Assembly: GCA_964486335.1 (NCBI GenBank)
Contig: CAZAMB010000019.1
Coordinates: forward strand, 12,691 to 76,690
DNA length: 64,000 nt
Direction of reading: 5' to 3'
Origin: CAZAMB01 sp964486335
GTDB taxonomy: Bacteria; Planctomycetota; Phycisphaerae; UBA1845
In this document: one piece after another, positions 36,218-45,769 of the stretch
How the letters are laid out: every line of letters starts with the position of its first letter
Numbering within the stretch: the stretch's first letter is position 1
Position numbers and translations under genes: made by a program
Notes under the pieces: model-generated
Seen by the model: only the letters and a program-made list of their open reading frames with translations
The model's database searches: none
Told to the model about the DNA's origin: nothing

Positions 36218-38368
36218 ATGGTCAACATCATGAACCAAAAAAACAAGTGGAATGTTGAAGCGCCGGTCGGTCTTCGGCGGGCGAATCGATGGGGCCTGCA
36301 AACGCGAGTATGTTACCGGCTCTTGCTAGCGGGATTGGTTACGGTCGCTGGGGCCGATTCCGCTCGAGGCGGCGAGTCCTTCACGCCCGAACATGTCGCC
36401 AAGCTGCGATTCGTGACGTCCGCCGCCATTTCGCCTGACGGCGCGAACACGGCCTATACCCTCGCGGTACCGCGACGTCCGTACAAGGACGACGACGGAC
36501 CGGCCTGGGTCGAATTGCACGTCATCGTCGGAAACGGAGCGTCGAAGCCTTTTGTGACGGGCGAGGTGAATGTCTCCGCCGTGCAATGGAAACCCGACGG
36601 CAGGGCCGTTTCCTTCCTTGCCAAGCGTGGCAAGGACAAGACCAAGTCGCTGTATGAAATCGCGATCGACGGAGGCGAAGCCCGCAACATTCTGACGTTC
36701 GACACCGACATCAGCGACTACTCCTGGAGTCCGGACGGCTCACGCGTGGCCTTTCTTGCATCTGAAAAGGAAAGCAAGGAAGCGAAGGAGCAAAAAGAGA
36801 AGGGCTTCAAGCAGGAAATCTACGAAGAGGACTTGGAAAAGATTCGCGTCTGGATCGCGAAGCCGGGCGATGAAAACGCCAAGCCGCAGTCGCTCGACCT
36901 GCCGGGCACGCCGTCGGAACTGCACTGGAGTCCGGTTGGAGCATCGCTCGCGGTGGCTTTGGCCCCTTCCCCTTTGATCGACGACCACTACATGCGTCGC
37001 AAGCTCCACGTGTTCAACGCCGACAACGGAGCAATCGTGTCGAGTTTTCAAAACCCCGGAAAGATGGGTGCTGTGTCCTGGAGCCCCGACGGAAAGCGGC
37101 TCGCGATGATCTCAGCGGCGGATATCAATGATCCTGCCGATGGCCGGCTTCTCATCGCCGACCCGGCTGACGGTTCGCTGCGAGACATCCTGCCCGATTA
37201 CGAGGGTCACGTGAAGTCCATTGCGTGGCAGGACGCAGACACGGTCATGTTTCTTGGCGACGAAGGCGTCTGGACGACCTTTGGCGAAATCGGACGCGAA
37301 GGCCAAAACCGAAAGACACATCTTCCGAAGGGCGGCGTCACCGCGTCAGAGTTCAGTGTTTCCCGCGACGGACAAAGTGTCGCGATGGTCATGGATTCGC
37401 CGCGGCATCCGTCCGAACTCTTCATCATGCGCCATGGCGACAAGGAGCCGAAACGAGTGACCGGTAGCAACCCCTGGTTGTCGGATATGAACTGGGCAAA
37501 ACAGGAAGTCATTACCCATAAAGCCCGCGACGGCGTTACGCTGGAAGGACTCCTGATTCGCCCGCTCAATGAGGAATCCGGGAAGCGCTATCCCCTTATC
37601 CTGCGCGTTCACGGCGGCCCCGAGGCCCACGATCACAACGGCTGGTCGACCGGCTACGGCAATCCCGGCCAAGTCGCCGCCGCCAACGGGTATGCCGTTT
37701 TCTATCCGAACTATCGCGGAAGCACGGGTCGCGGCGTGGCGTTTTCGAAGATGGGTCAGGGCGATCCGGCGGGCAAGGAGTTTGATGATCTGGTCGACGC
37801 CGTGGATCACCTCATTTCGATGGGACTTGTGGACAAGGACAAGGTCGGCATCACCGGCGGATCATACGGCGGATACGCGACGGCCTGGTGCAGCACTTAC
37901 TATTCCGAGCGCTTCGCTGCGGGCGTCATGTTCGTGGGCATCAGCAACAAGCTCTCCAAATCGGGAACAACGGATATCCCCGACGAAGAGGCGCTGGTTC
38001 ACGCCCTGAAGCGACCGTGGGACGACTGGACGGGCTTTCTCGATCGTAGCCCGATTCGTCACGTCGAGAAAGCCAAAACGCCGCTGCTCATCATGCACGG
38101 CAAGGACGATCCGCGCGTCCATCCCAGCCAGTCCATGGAATTGTATCGCCACCTCAAGACCTTGGGCCGCGTCCCCGTGCGGCTTGTTTTTTATCCAGGG
38201 GAAGGCCACGGCAATCGAAAGGCCGCCGCGCGATACGACTTTAACCTTCGAATGATGCAATGGTTCGATCATTATCTGAAAGGCCCCGGAGGCGATCCGC
38301 CTCCCTTCGAACTTCGATATGGTTTGAAGCCCGAAACGTCGGAGAAAGAAGAACCGGCCGGGAGTTGA
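36218..38368 (+). CDS. S9 family peptidase (prolyl oligopeptidase / acylaminoacyl peptidase type)
   Basis: An exported serine peptidase of 716 residues. The N-terminus has a basic region and a hydrophobic core, LLLAGLVTVAGADSA. A seven-bladed WD40-like (PD40) propeller follows (repeats such as SDYSWSPDGSRVAFLA and GAVSWSPDGKRLAMIS). The C-terminal alpha/beta hydrolase has Ser in GGSYGGYATAW, Asp in HGKDDPRVH and His in EGHGNRK. A Lys/Glu-rich insertion (EKESKEAKEQKEKGFKQEIY) sits in the propeller. ATG 36218 is chosen for GAGGG seven bases upstream. It releases peptides from short substrates, probably in the periplasm. Confidence 0.92.
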   Translation: MVNIMNQKNKWNVEAPVGLRRANRWGLQTRVCYRLLLAGLVTVAGADSARGGESFTPEHVAKLRFVTSAAISPDGANTAYTLAVPRRPYKDDDGPAWVELHVIVGNGASKPFVTGEVNVSAVQWKPDGRAVSFLAKRGKDKTKSLYEIAIDGGEARNILTFDTDISDYSWSPDGSRVAFLASEKESKEAKEQKEKGFKQEIYEEDLEKIRVWIAKPGDENAKPQSLDLPGTPSELHWSPVGASLAVALAPSPLIDDHYMRRKLHVFNADNGAIVSSFQNPGKMGAVSWSPDGKRLAMISAADINDPADGRLLIADPADGSLRDILPDYEGHVKSIAWQDADTVMFLGDEGVWTTFGEIGREGQNRKTHLPKGGVTASEFSVSRDGQSVAMVMDSPRHPSELFIMRHGDKEPKRVTGSNPWLSDMNWAKQEVITHKARDGVTLEGLLIRPLNEESGKRYPLILRVHGGPEAHDHNGWSTGYGNPGQVAAANGYAVFYPNYRGSTGRGVAFSKMGQGDPAGKEFDDLVDAVDHLISMGLVDKDKVGITGGSYGGYATAWCSTYYSERFAAGVMFVGISNKLSKSGTTDIPDEEALVHALKRPWDDWTGFLDRSPIRHVEKAKTPLLIMHGKDDPRVHPSQSMELYRHLKTLGRVPVRLVFYPGEGHGNRKAAARYDFNLRMMQWFDHYLKGPGGDPPPFELRYGLKPETSEKEEPAGS

Positions 38369-39310
38369 TGCATGTCACACGAACCATGGCCCGCTCGCTC
38401 TCAAGACTTCTTGCGAATCTCGATAGCGGCGTCCCCTGTGTCTTGTTTCGCCGCCGGGATGTGCCGAGGAGTGGGAGAGTCAAGAAAAAACTGCGAGTCT
38501 TCGAGCACCGTCGCGCGAAGATGGAACTCATCGTTCTTCCTACCGCATGCGACCCCGGACCATGCATCCGCGTCGGCCCGCATGCCACAGGGCTCGCGAA
38601 TCTTCACTCCCGGCTCTCGGTGACACGCATATGTGACTCGCGCCGAGGGTCGCCTTTTTCATTCGCCCCGTACTCTGGCATGAGAACGCCGCAAATGGTG
38701 CGTGGAACTCATTCCAGAACTTCGCGAGCCGCGAGATTCAGCCCTCGCAAACAGTCAGGTTTTTGCGACGTTCTACGGATTTGGAGTTGCTGCGAAACGC
38801 ATTGGTTTCGACTTTTGCACTCTTCGAAGCCAAGTAAACGCCGATATTGCCAGGGATTGCCTTCATGCTGCAAGAGTCTTGCGAACCCTCGCGTTTGAGC
38901 GCAATCGCAGCAATTCGTCACGCATGCAGTTACACCAACCTCACTGCGATGTCCGATCGGATGAACCGCGATACTCGGAACTGGGAATTTTTCTACGCCT
39001 CGAACGGACGATCTGTGAATTGCTTGGCTGGCGTTCGGGATTTGCAAAAACAACACGCCGATCTAACACATTCTTAACGGTCTCACTATAGTGTGCCGGA
39101 GTCGCGTTTGGAGAAAAAACGGGTTCCTCAAACAGAATTGTCGCGGTTTTCGGCAGCTCTTACCCAAACGGAATCGGACCAGCTCCAACGTGCCAGGAAC
39201 AGGTTCGGACGGCGCAGTGATCCTGGTCTTACTTGCGTCGACGTAGCGTTTGACCGGGAGGCGTAATGTTCGGTTGCGGATTTCCTTGAGTAGATGAGGA
39301 CCCTGGCGTC
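38369..39310. other. Largely non-coding stretch upstream of the phosphate operon, about 940 bases
   Basis: The region between the S9 peptidase stop and the porin gene has lower coding character. It contains a possible small minus-strand ORF (38401-38607), a fragment resembling part of the 106-bp repeat (38724-38741), and a 10-bp palindrome, CACTATAGTG (39084-39093). I see no clear Pho-box-like direct repeats. Confidence 0.4.
38401..38607 (-). CDS. Possible small hypothetical protein
   Basis: A 68-codon frame, starting MKIREPCGMRADADAW and ending DAAIEIRKKS. GGGAG is five bases before the ATG and the amino-acid mix is reasonable, but there is no recognised domain and third-position GC is only moderate. 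It lies in the gap after the S9 peptidase gene, on the opposite strand. It may be chance. Confidence 0.25.
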   Translation of the reverse strand: MKIREPCGMRADADAWSGVACGRKNDEFHLRATVLEDSQFFLDSPTPRHIPAAKQDTGDAAIEIRKKS

Positions 39311-40702
39311 ATGAAAATGTTCAATGATCAGAATCGACCATCCCGGCAATCCGGTCGGATTCAATGGAATCGCGAACTGCGATCATTGTTCGTGGCTTTT
39401 CTGTCCTTCAGCGGAGCCGCTTGCTTCGGACAGGATTCCACCGGCGCAAAGCCAGGTTCGAACCCAACTCCTGAGAAGAGTGCAAGTCCCGAGGCAACCA
39501 CAGCTTCGGAAAAGCCCTTCGATCTTTGGACCCGCAAGCACCTCACCGGCGATTGGAACGGCCATCGCAAAGTGCTCGAAGAAAAAGGAATCACGCTGGA
39601 ACTGTACTACAACCAGCAATTTCAACAGAACTTCCGCGGCGGCCTGGATACGCACAACGGACATCGTTTTTCCGGCAGCTACGATCTCAACCTGAAGCTG
39701 GATTTCGAGAAAATGGGCTGGATGGAAGATGCAGGGTTTTATATTCGGGCAGCCAAGGGATCGTGGTCGGATGGCATCAATCCGAACAAGGTCGGTGCGA
39801 TGTTCAACGTCAACAGCGACGCTGGAGACGACCAACCGATTTTCATCAACAAGTGGTGGCTTTGGAAGAAGTTTGCGGACGGCAAACTCGAGCTTCGGCT
39901 TGGTTTGTTGCAGACCAATAAGGACTTGTTCGACGTCAGCCTGTATGCAAATCACGAAGACAAGGATTTCCTGAATCGGCTTTCCATCCGCAACGCCACC
40001 GTCCCTCATCGCACCGGAAACGGTATCTTTCTTAAGTTCGAACCTGTGAATTGGTTTTATACACAGATTGCCGCCGTCGACGCCGATCACCAGGCCCGAA
40101 CGACAGGCTGGGACACGGCCTTTCATGAGCGGACGTGGTTTGCGGGATTCTGGGAGGCCGGGTTTACGCCCAAATGGGAATCGAGCAAGGGTCCGATGCC
40201 CGGTCGATACCGAATCGGCGTCTGGTACGATCCGCGAACGAAGACGCTGTTTCGAAATGCATTGGGCGGTCGGCGTCGCGCCGAAACCAATGATGGTGAC
40301 GCGGGCTACTACCTCGGCCTGGACCAAATGGTTTGGAAGGAAAACGACAACGCAAAGGACCAACAGGGGCTCGGGCTTTTCGCAAGATACGGTCATGCCC
40401 GCGCGGACCGCAATCGAGTGGACGATTCCTGGCAGTTGGGAGCCTCTTACCGCGGAGCGATTCCGACGCGCGACGACGACGTCGTGGCGTTTTCGGTCGC
40501 GCAAGGCATCCAGTCGGAACGGTATCGCGACGAGATTCGGCGACTCGCGGATCGAGAGACAGTTTACGAGTTGTATTATGCCATGCAGGTAACACCGTGG
40601 ATGATCGTGTCGCCGGATCTTCAGTTCATAACAAACCCCGGCGGGGACAAGAACGATCGAGATGCGATCGTCGGCGGGATTCGGGTACGAATCATTTTTT
40701 AA
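39311..40702 (+). CDS. Carbohydrate-selective porin OprB-family outer-membrane protein
   Basis: A 463-residue beta-barrel protein. A long N-terminal signal region (hydrophobic LFVAFLSFSGAACFG) precedes a Pro/Ser/Glu-rich linker. The OprB entry motif follows (LTGDWNGHRKVLEEKGITLE), then alternating strands, with Phe as the last residue, as expected for barrel assembly. It is the first gene of a run ending in pstSCAB-phoU, which suggests outer-membrane entry of phosphate or phosphorylated compounds rather than sugars. The start is ATG 39311; an in-frame ATG at 39317 is also possible. Confidence 0.85.
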   Translation: MKMFNDQNRPSRQSGRIQWNRELRSLFVAFLSFSGAACFGQDSTGAKPGSNPTPEKSASPEATTASEKPFDLWTRKHLTGDWNGHRKVLEEKGITLELYYNQQFQQNFRGGLDTHNGHRFSGSYDLNLKLDFEKMGWMEDAGFYIRAAKGSWSDGINPNKVGAMFNVNSDAGDDQPIFINKWWLWKKFADGKLELRLGLLQTNKDLFDVSLYANHEDKDFLNRLSIRNATVPHRTGNGIFLKFEPVNWFYTQIAAVDADHQARTTGWDTAFHERTWFAGFWEAGFTPKWESSKGPMPGRYRIGVWYDPRTKTLFRNALGGRRRAETNDGDAGYYLGLDQMVWKENDNAKDQQGLGLFARYGHARADRNRVDDSWQLGASYRGAIPTRDDDVVAFSVAQGIQSERYRDEIRRLADRETVYELYYAMQVTPWMIVSPDLQFITNPGGDKNDRDAIVGGIRVRIIF

Positions 40703-40739
40703 ATTGGGCTTTACGAACAGTTAATGAAAGGCGGTTAAA

Positions 40740-40946
40740 ATGTCAATGAGAGGTTCAACGTGGTGCTCTCGAATGGGCAGAATCATGGCGATTACGGTAC
40801 CCGGAATGGCGTTGTGGGGGACGAGTTGCGCGACGGATGTTCGCCATGCGATCGTCTCGGCCGGGTTGGATTTCGTGGAAGGTACCGCGGGAACCGTTCT
40901 CGAAACGGTTTTCCCGATTGAGGACTTTCTTGACGGCGGCAACTGA
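40740..40946 (+). CDS. Small putative lipoprotein of the phosphate operon
   Basis: A 68-residue protein with a hydrophobic segment MAITVPGMALWGTSCAT, in which GTSC could be a lipobox. It is followed by a short mature part, HAIVSAGLDFVEGTAGTVLE. AGGCGG is about six bases before ATG 40740. It lies 37 bases after the porin and 224 before pstS on the same strand. Not matched to a family; an outer-membrane accessory of the porin is possible. Confidence 0.6.
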   Translation: MSMRGSTWCSRMGRIMAITVPGMALWGTSCATDVRHAIVSAGLDFVEGTAGTVLETVFPIEDFLDGGN

Positions 40947-41170
40947 CGAACGCGGATCATGGCAATCTGCACGGGAATCGCCATCGTACATAGACGTGAG
41001 AGATCGATGTCTATGCCGCCCAACCGCGAGAACCAAGCGGACAGACGTTTGAGCTTGATTGGTCGTTTCCGCCGGCCGGGAAGTTCAAGCAGCAAGCAAC
41101 TGCGTTTCCCATTGAGGATGGGCGTGATGATGAAAAACGAAATGGAGCAACGAGAGAGGATCATATCCGG

Positions 41171-42226
41171 ATGACAAGTAACACGATATTTGGTCGAGGT
41201 ATAACGAGAATCGACGTACTTCTCGCCGCGAAGATGCTGATCGCCGCGAGCATCGTAGGCACCCTCGCAATGGGACCATTGGCGCCGGCGCTGGGCAGTG
41301 AGCCGTCGGGCACCGTCAAAGTCGACGGGTCGAGCACCGTAGCGCCTATCACGATGGGCATGGCGGAGAAGTTCATGTCCAAGAATCGAGGTGTGCGCGT
41401 GACGGTCGGCGTTTCGGGAACGGGAGGCGGGTTCAAGAAGTTCCTAGACGATCGGGCGGATCTCCGGACGGACATCAATGATGCGTCGCGGCCGATCAAG
41501 GAAAGTGAGATGTCGAGGGCCAAGGAGCTTGGCATCGGGTTCATCGAACTTCCCGTGGCCATCGACGGCTTGGTTGTGGTGGTGCATCCGAGCAATTCGT
41601 TTTGCGACCACCTGACGCTGGACGAACTAAAGCGAATGTGGGAGCCAGGCAGCTCCATCAACAACTGGAAGGACGTGCGGGCGGGATTTCCTGATCTATC
41701 GTTGAAGCTATACGGTCCCGGCACGGACAGCGGAACATTTGATTACTTCACGGAAGTCGTCGTCGGCAAGGAAAAGGCCTGTCGAAACGACTTCACAGGC
41801 AGCGAGAGCGATAACGTGCTCGTGCAGGGCGTTAGCGGCGACAAGGGATCGCTCGGTTATTTTGGCCACGCCTATTACGAAGCCAACAAGAGCAAATTGA
41901 AGCTCCTGGCGATCGACAATGGAGACGGCAAGCCGATCGCTCCGAATTCGATTGATGTCATTCGCAGCGGCGAGTATCGGCCGCTTTCCCGCCCACTGTT
42001 TATTTATGTCAATGCCGATTCTGCAAAACGTCCGGAAGTTCGAGCATTCGTCGAGTTTTACCTTGATAATGGGCCGGCCGTCGTCGAGCATCCGCGGATC
42101 GGTTATGTCGCCCTTCCGCCCGAACTGTATTCCGTCTCCATGAATCGATTTCGCGACGGTACGGCGGGATCGCCGATGAGTACAGCGCCTGCCGGCACCG
42201 TCGATCTACTCAAGATTTTCAAGTAG
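41171..42226 (+). CDS. pstS: Phosphate ABC transporter substrate-binding protein
   Basis: The periplasmic phosphate-binding protein of the high-affinity Pst system. A signal peptide (hydrophobic MLIAASIVGTLAMGPLAPA, cut near LGS) precedes VDGSSTVAPI, and GVSGTGGGFKKF supplies the phosphate-binding Ser/Thr/Gly residues. YGPGTDSGTFDYF completes the site. The 351 residues fit the PstS-2 type. It is 224 bases after the small lipoprotein gene and starts the pstSCAB-phoU block. Confidence 0.95.
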   Translation: MTSNTIFGRGITRIDVLLAAKMLIAASIVGTLAMGPLAPALGSEPSGTVKVDGSSTVAPITMGMAEKFMSKNRGVRVTVGVSGTGGGFKKFLDDRADLRTDINDASRPIKESEMSRAKELGIGFIELPVAIDGLVVVVHPSNSFCDHLTLDELKRMWEPGSSINNWKDVRAGFPDLSLKLYGPGTDSGTFDYFTEVVVGKEKACRNDFTGSESDNVLVQGVSGDKGSLGYFGHAYYEANKSKLKLLAIDNGDGKPIAPNSIDVIRSGEYRPLSRPLFIYVNADSAKRPEVRAFVEFYLDNGPAVVEHPRIGYVALPPELYSVSMNRFRDGTAGSPMSTAPAGTVDLLKIFK

Positions 42227-42452
42227 ATGAGAGGGAAATCCAATGGAGTAGCCCATCGAGTTGTCGGGTACGCGCAAAACGCCGAAACCGGCGCAGAAGC
42301 ATCAAGGCGTCGAAGTGACGATCGGTTGCGTGCTGCTCTGTGAGCGATAAGCTAGCTCCCAGTAGGCAACCATGCACGTTCGGGCCATTGTGCCTAGAAC
42401 GAGTTGGGGGCCATCGACTAGATCCGTTCGCCAAGAGGGCCCTGGAGCCGGA

Positions 42453-43349
42453 ATGGTGTTGACTGCGGTCGGACGAGTTCGCGAACGGGTCATCCACATC
42501 CTCCTGTTTTCATGCGCGTTTGTTTCCGTGGCGACAACGGCGGGGATTATTCTCGTCTTGCTGACGGAATCCTGGTCGTTCTTCAGCAACGTTTCTCCGT
42601 TGGATTTTTTCCTGGGCACGGAATGGGCGCCCAATTTTCGACCACAAAAGTTCGGCGTCTTGCCCTTGATTTGCGGAACGTTCCTGATTGCGGGCGGAGC
42701 GTTGGTTGTCGCGCTGCCGATCGGCTTGGCCTCAGCGATTTTCCTAAGCGAATACGCTCCGGCAGGGCTTCGCGGCGTTCTCAAGCCGACGCTCGAGATT
42801 CTCGCCGGGATTCCGTCGGTGGTGTACGGTTTCTTCGCATTGACGTTTGTGACGCCCTACATTCTCAGGCCTGTGTTTCCGCGAACGGACGTGTTTAACG
42901 CTGCCGCGGCGGCCATTGTAGTGGGCGTCATGGTGATTCCGACGATATCGTCCCTCTGTGACGATGCGCTTCGGGCGGTTCCCAAGAGCCTTCGCGAGGC
43001 GGCCTACGCCGTTTCAGCGACCAAACTGGAGGTTTCGACCCGAATCGTCGTGCCGGCAGCTTTTTCCGGCGTCATGGCGGCGGTGCTGCTCGCGTTTGCT
43101 CGAGCCATTGGCGAGACCATGGCGGTCGCCATCGCCGCGGGCATGACCGCCAATCTTACGTTGGATCCATTACAAAAAACGCAGACTTTGACTGGTTTTA
43201 TCGTCCAAATGAGTCTTGGGGACACACCGGCGGGGACCATAGAATACCAAACGATTTTTGCCGTCGGGCTCACTCTTTTTGCAATCACGCTGTCGATCAA
43301 CCTCATTGCCCACGTCGTGTTGCGAAAGTTTCGAGAGGTGTACGAATGA
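42453..43349 (+). CDS. pstC: Phosphate ABC transporter permease PstC
   Basis: An inner-membrane permease of 298 residues with six hydrophobic segments. The permease-ATPase contact loop EAAYAVSATKLEVSTRIVVPAAFSG and the following AFARAIGETMAVAIAAG are typical PstC motifs. ATG 42453 has GGAG five bases upstream; the ORF extends further 5' but without a signal. The stop overlaps the pstA ATG as ATGA. Confidence 0.94.
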   Translation: MVLTAVGRVRERVIHILLFSCAFVSVATTAGIILVLLTESWSFFSNVSPLDFFLGTEWAPNFRPQKFGVLPLICGTFLIAGGALVVALPIGLASAIFLSEYAPAGLRGVLKPTLEILAGIPSVVYGFFALTFVTPYILRPVFPRTDVFNAAAAAIVVGVMVIPTISSLCDDALRAVPKSLREAAYAVSATKLEVSTRIVVPAAFSGVMAAVLLAFARAIGETMAVAIAAGMTANLTLDPLQKTQTLTGFIVQMSLGDTPAGTIEYQTIFAVGLTLFAITLSINLIAHVVLRKFREVYE

Positions 43350-44230
43350 ACCGGACGGCGGACAAGTTCATGCCACGGCTGCGCCGTCGGCGGCGAATCG
43401 GAGCGGTTTATGCGGGCGTCTGCGCGTTCTTGAGCCTGGCGGGCCTCGCCTTCCTGGGCGCGCTTTTGACACGTGTCTTCAAAGAGGGATGGTCATGGCT
43501 GACCCCGCAGTTTCTGACCAATCTTCCCTCTGTATTTGAACCGGAAACGTCAGGAATCTACGGAGCGATTTGCGGCACGCTGTGGGTGCTGGCGATCACG
43601 GCGGCGGTCGCGGTTCCCGTCGGGATCGGCGCGGCCATTTATCTTGAAGAGTTCGCGCCCCCGGGGCGCGTTCGGAACTTCATTCAGATCAACATCAGCA
43701 ATCTCGCGGGGGTACCGGCCATCGTATACGGCATCCTCGGATTGGCCTTGTTCGTCCGATGGCTTTACTGCAACCGAAGTGTTCTGGCGGGCGGCTTGAC
43801 GATGAGCCTTCTGATCCTGCCGGTCATTATCATCGCCAGCCGCGAAGCCCTCTGCGCCGTGCCAAAGTCGATCCGATTGGCGGCGTTTGCCCTCGGCGCG
43901 ACGCGGTGGCAGACGGTACGAGCGCACGTATTGCCGGCCGCCATTCCCGGAATCATGACCGGGGTAATCCTTGCGATGTCGCGCGCGATCGGCGAAGCAG
44001 CACCGCTGATCGTCCTGGGCGCATTGACCTATGTTCCGTTCGCTCCTCGAAACCTGTTTGATCAATTCACGGCCGTTCCGATCCAGATTTACGCATGGAG
44101 CGATCAGGCCCAGCCGGAGTATCAGAATCTGGCCGCGGCGGGTATCCTTGTCCTTTTGGGAATCCTGTTGCCCATGAATGCTTTGGCTATCGCGGTCCGA
44201 GCATGGCGTCAGAGAAGCAAAGCATGGTGA
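43346..44230 (+). CDS. pstA: Phosphate ABC transporter permease PstA
   Basis: The partner permease of PstC, 294 residues, about six membrane helices. The coupling loop reads SIRLAAFALGATRWQTVRAH and is followed by SRAIGEAAPLIVLGA, both standard for PstA. Its start overlaps pstC by four bases, and its end overlaps the start of pstB, so the whole block is tightly coupled. Confidence 0.95.
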   Translation: MNRTADKFMPRLRRRRRIGAVYAGVCAFLSLAGLAFLGALLTRVFKEGWSWLTPQFLTNLPSVFEPETSGIYGAICGTLWVLAITAAVAVPVGIGAAIYLEEFAPPGRVRNFIQINISNLAGVPAIVYGILGLALFVRWLYCNRSVLAGGLTMSLLILPVIIIASREALCAVPKSIRLAAFALGATRWQTVRAHVLPAAIPGIMTGVILAMSRAIGEAAPLIVLGALTYVPFAPRNLFDQFTAVPIQIYAWSDQAQPEYQNLAAAGILVLLGILLPMNALAIAVRAWRQRSKAW

Positions 44231-45081
44231 GCGGCGTGAGCGAACAACCATCGCTGGACAAATCCAAGGCACGGGCGCCCGGCATCAACCTTTCCGGCCT
44301 GCGGTCGACGGCATCGCCGAAGCGAGAAGCTTCGGAGGCCATCTTGAAAGCCGAAGGTCTTTCCATTCGATACGGCTCATTTACCGCGGTGCGCAGCGCC
44401 ACGTTGGACATTGAAGCGAAAAACGTCACGGCCATCATCGGCCCGTCCGGATGCGGCAAGAGCACGCTGCTGCGATCGATGAACCGCATGAACGACTTTG
44501 TCGTCGGGGCGTCGGTCGAGGGTTGTCTGTACTTTGGCCGTGAGAACATTTACGGTCCGAGTATGGATCCGGTCGAACTTCGGCGGCGCATCGGCATGGT
44601 ATTTCAAAAGCCGAACCCATTTCCGAAATCGATTTACAAGAACGTCGCATGGGGACCGGCGATCAACGGATACCGCGGCGACCTGGGCGACCTCGTAGAG
44701 CAAACGCTTCGGCGGGCGGCACTTTGGGATGAAGTCAAAGACAAGCTGCATCAAAGCGCCTACGCACTATCTGGAGGACAGCAGCAGCGGTTGTGCATCG
44801 CGCGAGCGATCGCGATGCAGCCGGAAGTCCTCCTGATGGATGAACCGTGCTCGGCACTCGATCCAATCGCCACGGCACGCATCGAGGACCTGATCGACCA
44901 GCTCAAGACCGATTACACCGTGGTGCTGGTGACACACAATATGCAGCAGGCTGCCAGGGTCTCGGATCGTACGGCCTTCATGTACATGGGGGAACTTATC
45001 GAGGTTACGGACACAACGACGATGTTCACGATGCCGAGCGACAAGCGCACGCAAGACTATCTTTCGGGTCGGTTCGGATAG
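44203..45081 (+). CDS. pstB: Phosphate ABC transporter ATP-binding protein
   Basis: The ATPase of the Pst system. Walker A is GPSGCGKST, the signature LSGGQQQRLCIARAIAMQP, Walker B VLLMDEPCSALDP and the switch His in VTHNMQQAARV. The PstB hallmark FQKPNPFPKSIYKNV is present. An N-terminal Ser/Ala-rich extension of about 45-50 residues precedes the usual start (LKAEGLSIRYG). ATG 44203 overlaps the end of pstA; ATG 44224 (GAGAAG upstream) is an equally possible start. Confidence 0.95.
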   Translation: MASEKQSMVSGVSEQPSLDKSKARAPGINLSGLRSTASPKREASEAILKAEGLSIRYGSFTAVRSATLDIEAKNVTAIIGPSGCGKSTLLRSMNRMNDFVVGASVEGCLYFGRENIYGPSMDPVELRRRIGMVFQKPNPFPKSIYKNVAWGPAINGYRGDLGDLVEQTLRRAALWDEVKDKLHQSAYALSGGQQQRLCIARAIAMQPEVLLMDEPCSALDPIATARIEDLIDQLKTDYTVVLVTHNMQQAARVSDRTAFMYMGELIEVTDTTTMFTMPSDKRTQDYLSGRFG

Positions 45082-45085
45082 ACCT

Positions 45086-45748
45086 ATGACCGCACATTTT
45101 GTTGATTTGCTGGATGATCTTCGACGGCGGTCGCTGCGAATGGCGAGCCTGGTGGAGGATATGCTTGAAGAATCCTGCGAGGCGATGCTGGCCGCCGACC
45201 GAATGCTCGCCCAGCGCGTCGTGGAGCGCGACAATGACGTGGATATTGAGGAAGTCGCCGTTGAAGCCGAAGTGATTCGGCTGCTGGCCCTGTATCAGCC
45301 GGTGGGTTTTGATTTGCGCCTGCTTTGCACGGTGCTCAAAGTGAACAACGACCTGGAGCGCATCGCGGATTGCACGGTCAACGTGGCCGAACGCACGCGT
45401 CATCTCGACGCGCGAATGCTGACCGGCGAATACAAAGATCTGGAGCAAATGGGTCCGATCGTTCGCAACATGCTTCGCAATGCCGTCAAGGCCTTTTCCT
45501 CGGCGTCGGTCGACGACGCGCAGAAAGTGTTTTTGGAAGAGGACGCGGTGGACGCGTTGTACGGGCAGATCATCCGTCGGGTGGTGGCTGACGCTTCGGG
45601 GTCGCCCGGGCTGGTCGCGGCCCTTCTGGACGCGCTTTCGGTGGCGAAGAACCTTGAGCGAATCGCGGATCACGCGACGAACATTGCGGAAGACGTCGTT
45701 TATCTCTGCACAGGGACCATTGTTCGTCATCGAAAATCCGATCGTTAG
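45086..45748 (+). CDS. phoU: Phosphate transport system regulatory protein PhoU
   Basis: A 220-residue all-helical protein, an internal duplication of three-helix bundles. The metal-binding motifs NDLERIADCTVNVAE and KNLERIADHATNIAED are both intact. In other bacteria PhoU links the Pst transporter to the PhoR kinase. It is the last gene of the pst operon, four bases after pstB. phoB/phoR are not in the window. Confidence 0.95.
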   Translation: MTAHFVDLLDDLRRRSLRMASLVEDMLEESCEAMLAADRMLAQRVVERDNDVDIEEVAVEAEVIRLLALYQPVGFDLRLLCTVLKVNNDLERIADCTVNVAERTRHLDARMLTGEYKDLEQMGPIVRNMLRNAVKAFSSASVDDAQKVFLEEDAVDALYGQIIRRVVADASGSPGLVAALLDALSVAKNLERIADHATNIAEDVVYLCTGTIVRHRKSDR

Positions 45749-45769
45749 TCGAATGACGCTCGGCAGTCC

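Noticed and set aside
38616..38659. CTCGG/CCGAG hairpin followed by T5 as terminator of the S9 peptidase gene
   Set aside because: The stem is five pairs with a loop over 20 bases, eight bases from the T-run and 250 bases after the stop.
38702..39091. 129-codon plus-strand ORF before the porin
   Set aside because: No family resemblance, no Shine-Dalgarno sequence, and composition like non-coding DNA.
39084..39093. Palindrome CACTATAGTG as a Pho operator
   Set aside because: Pho boxes are direct repeats; a single 10-bp palindrome about 220 bases upstream of the porin is not sufficient evidence.
40959..41174. 71-codon ORF ending in an ATGA overlap with pstS
   Set aside because: No Shine-Dalgarno sequence, basic low-information sequence, no signal or domain; the overlap alone is weak evidence.
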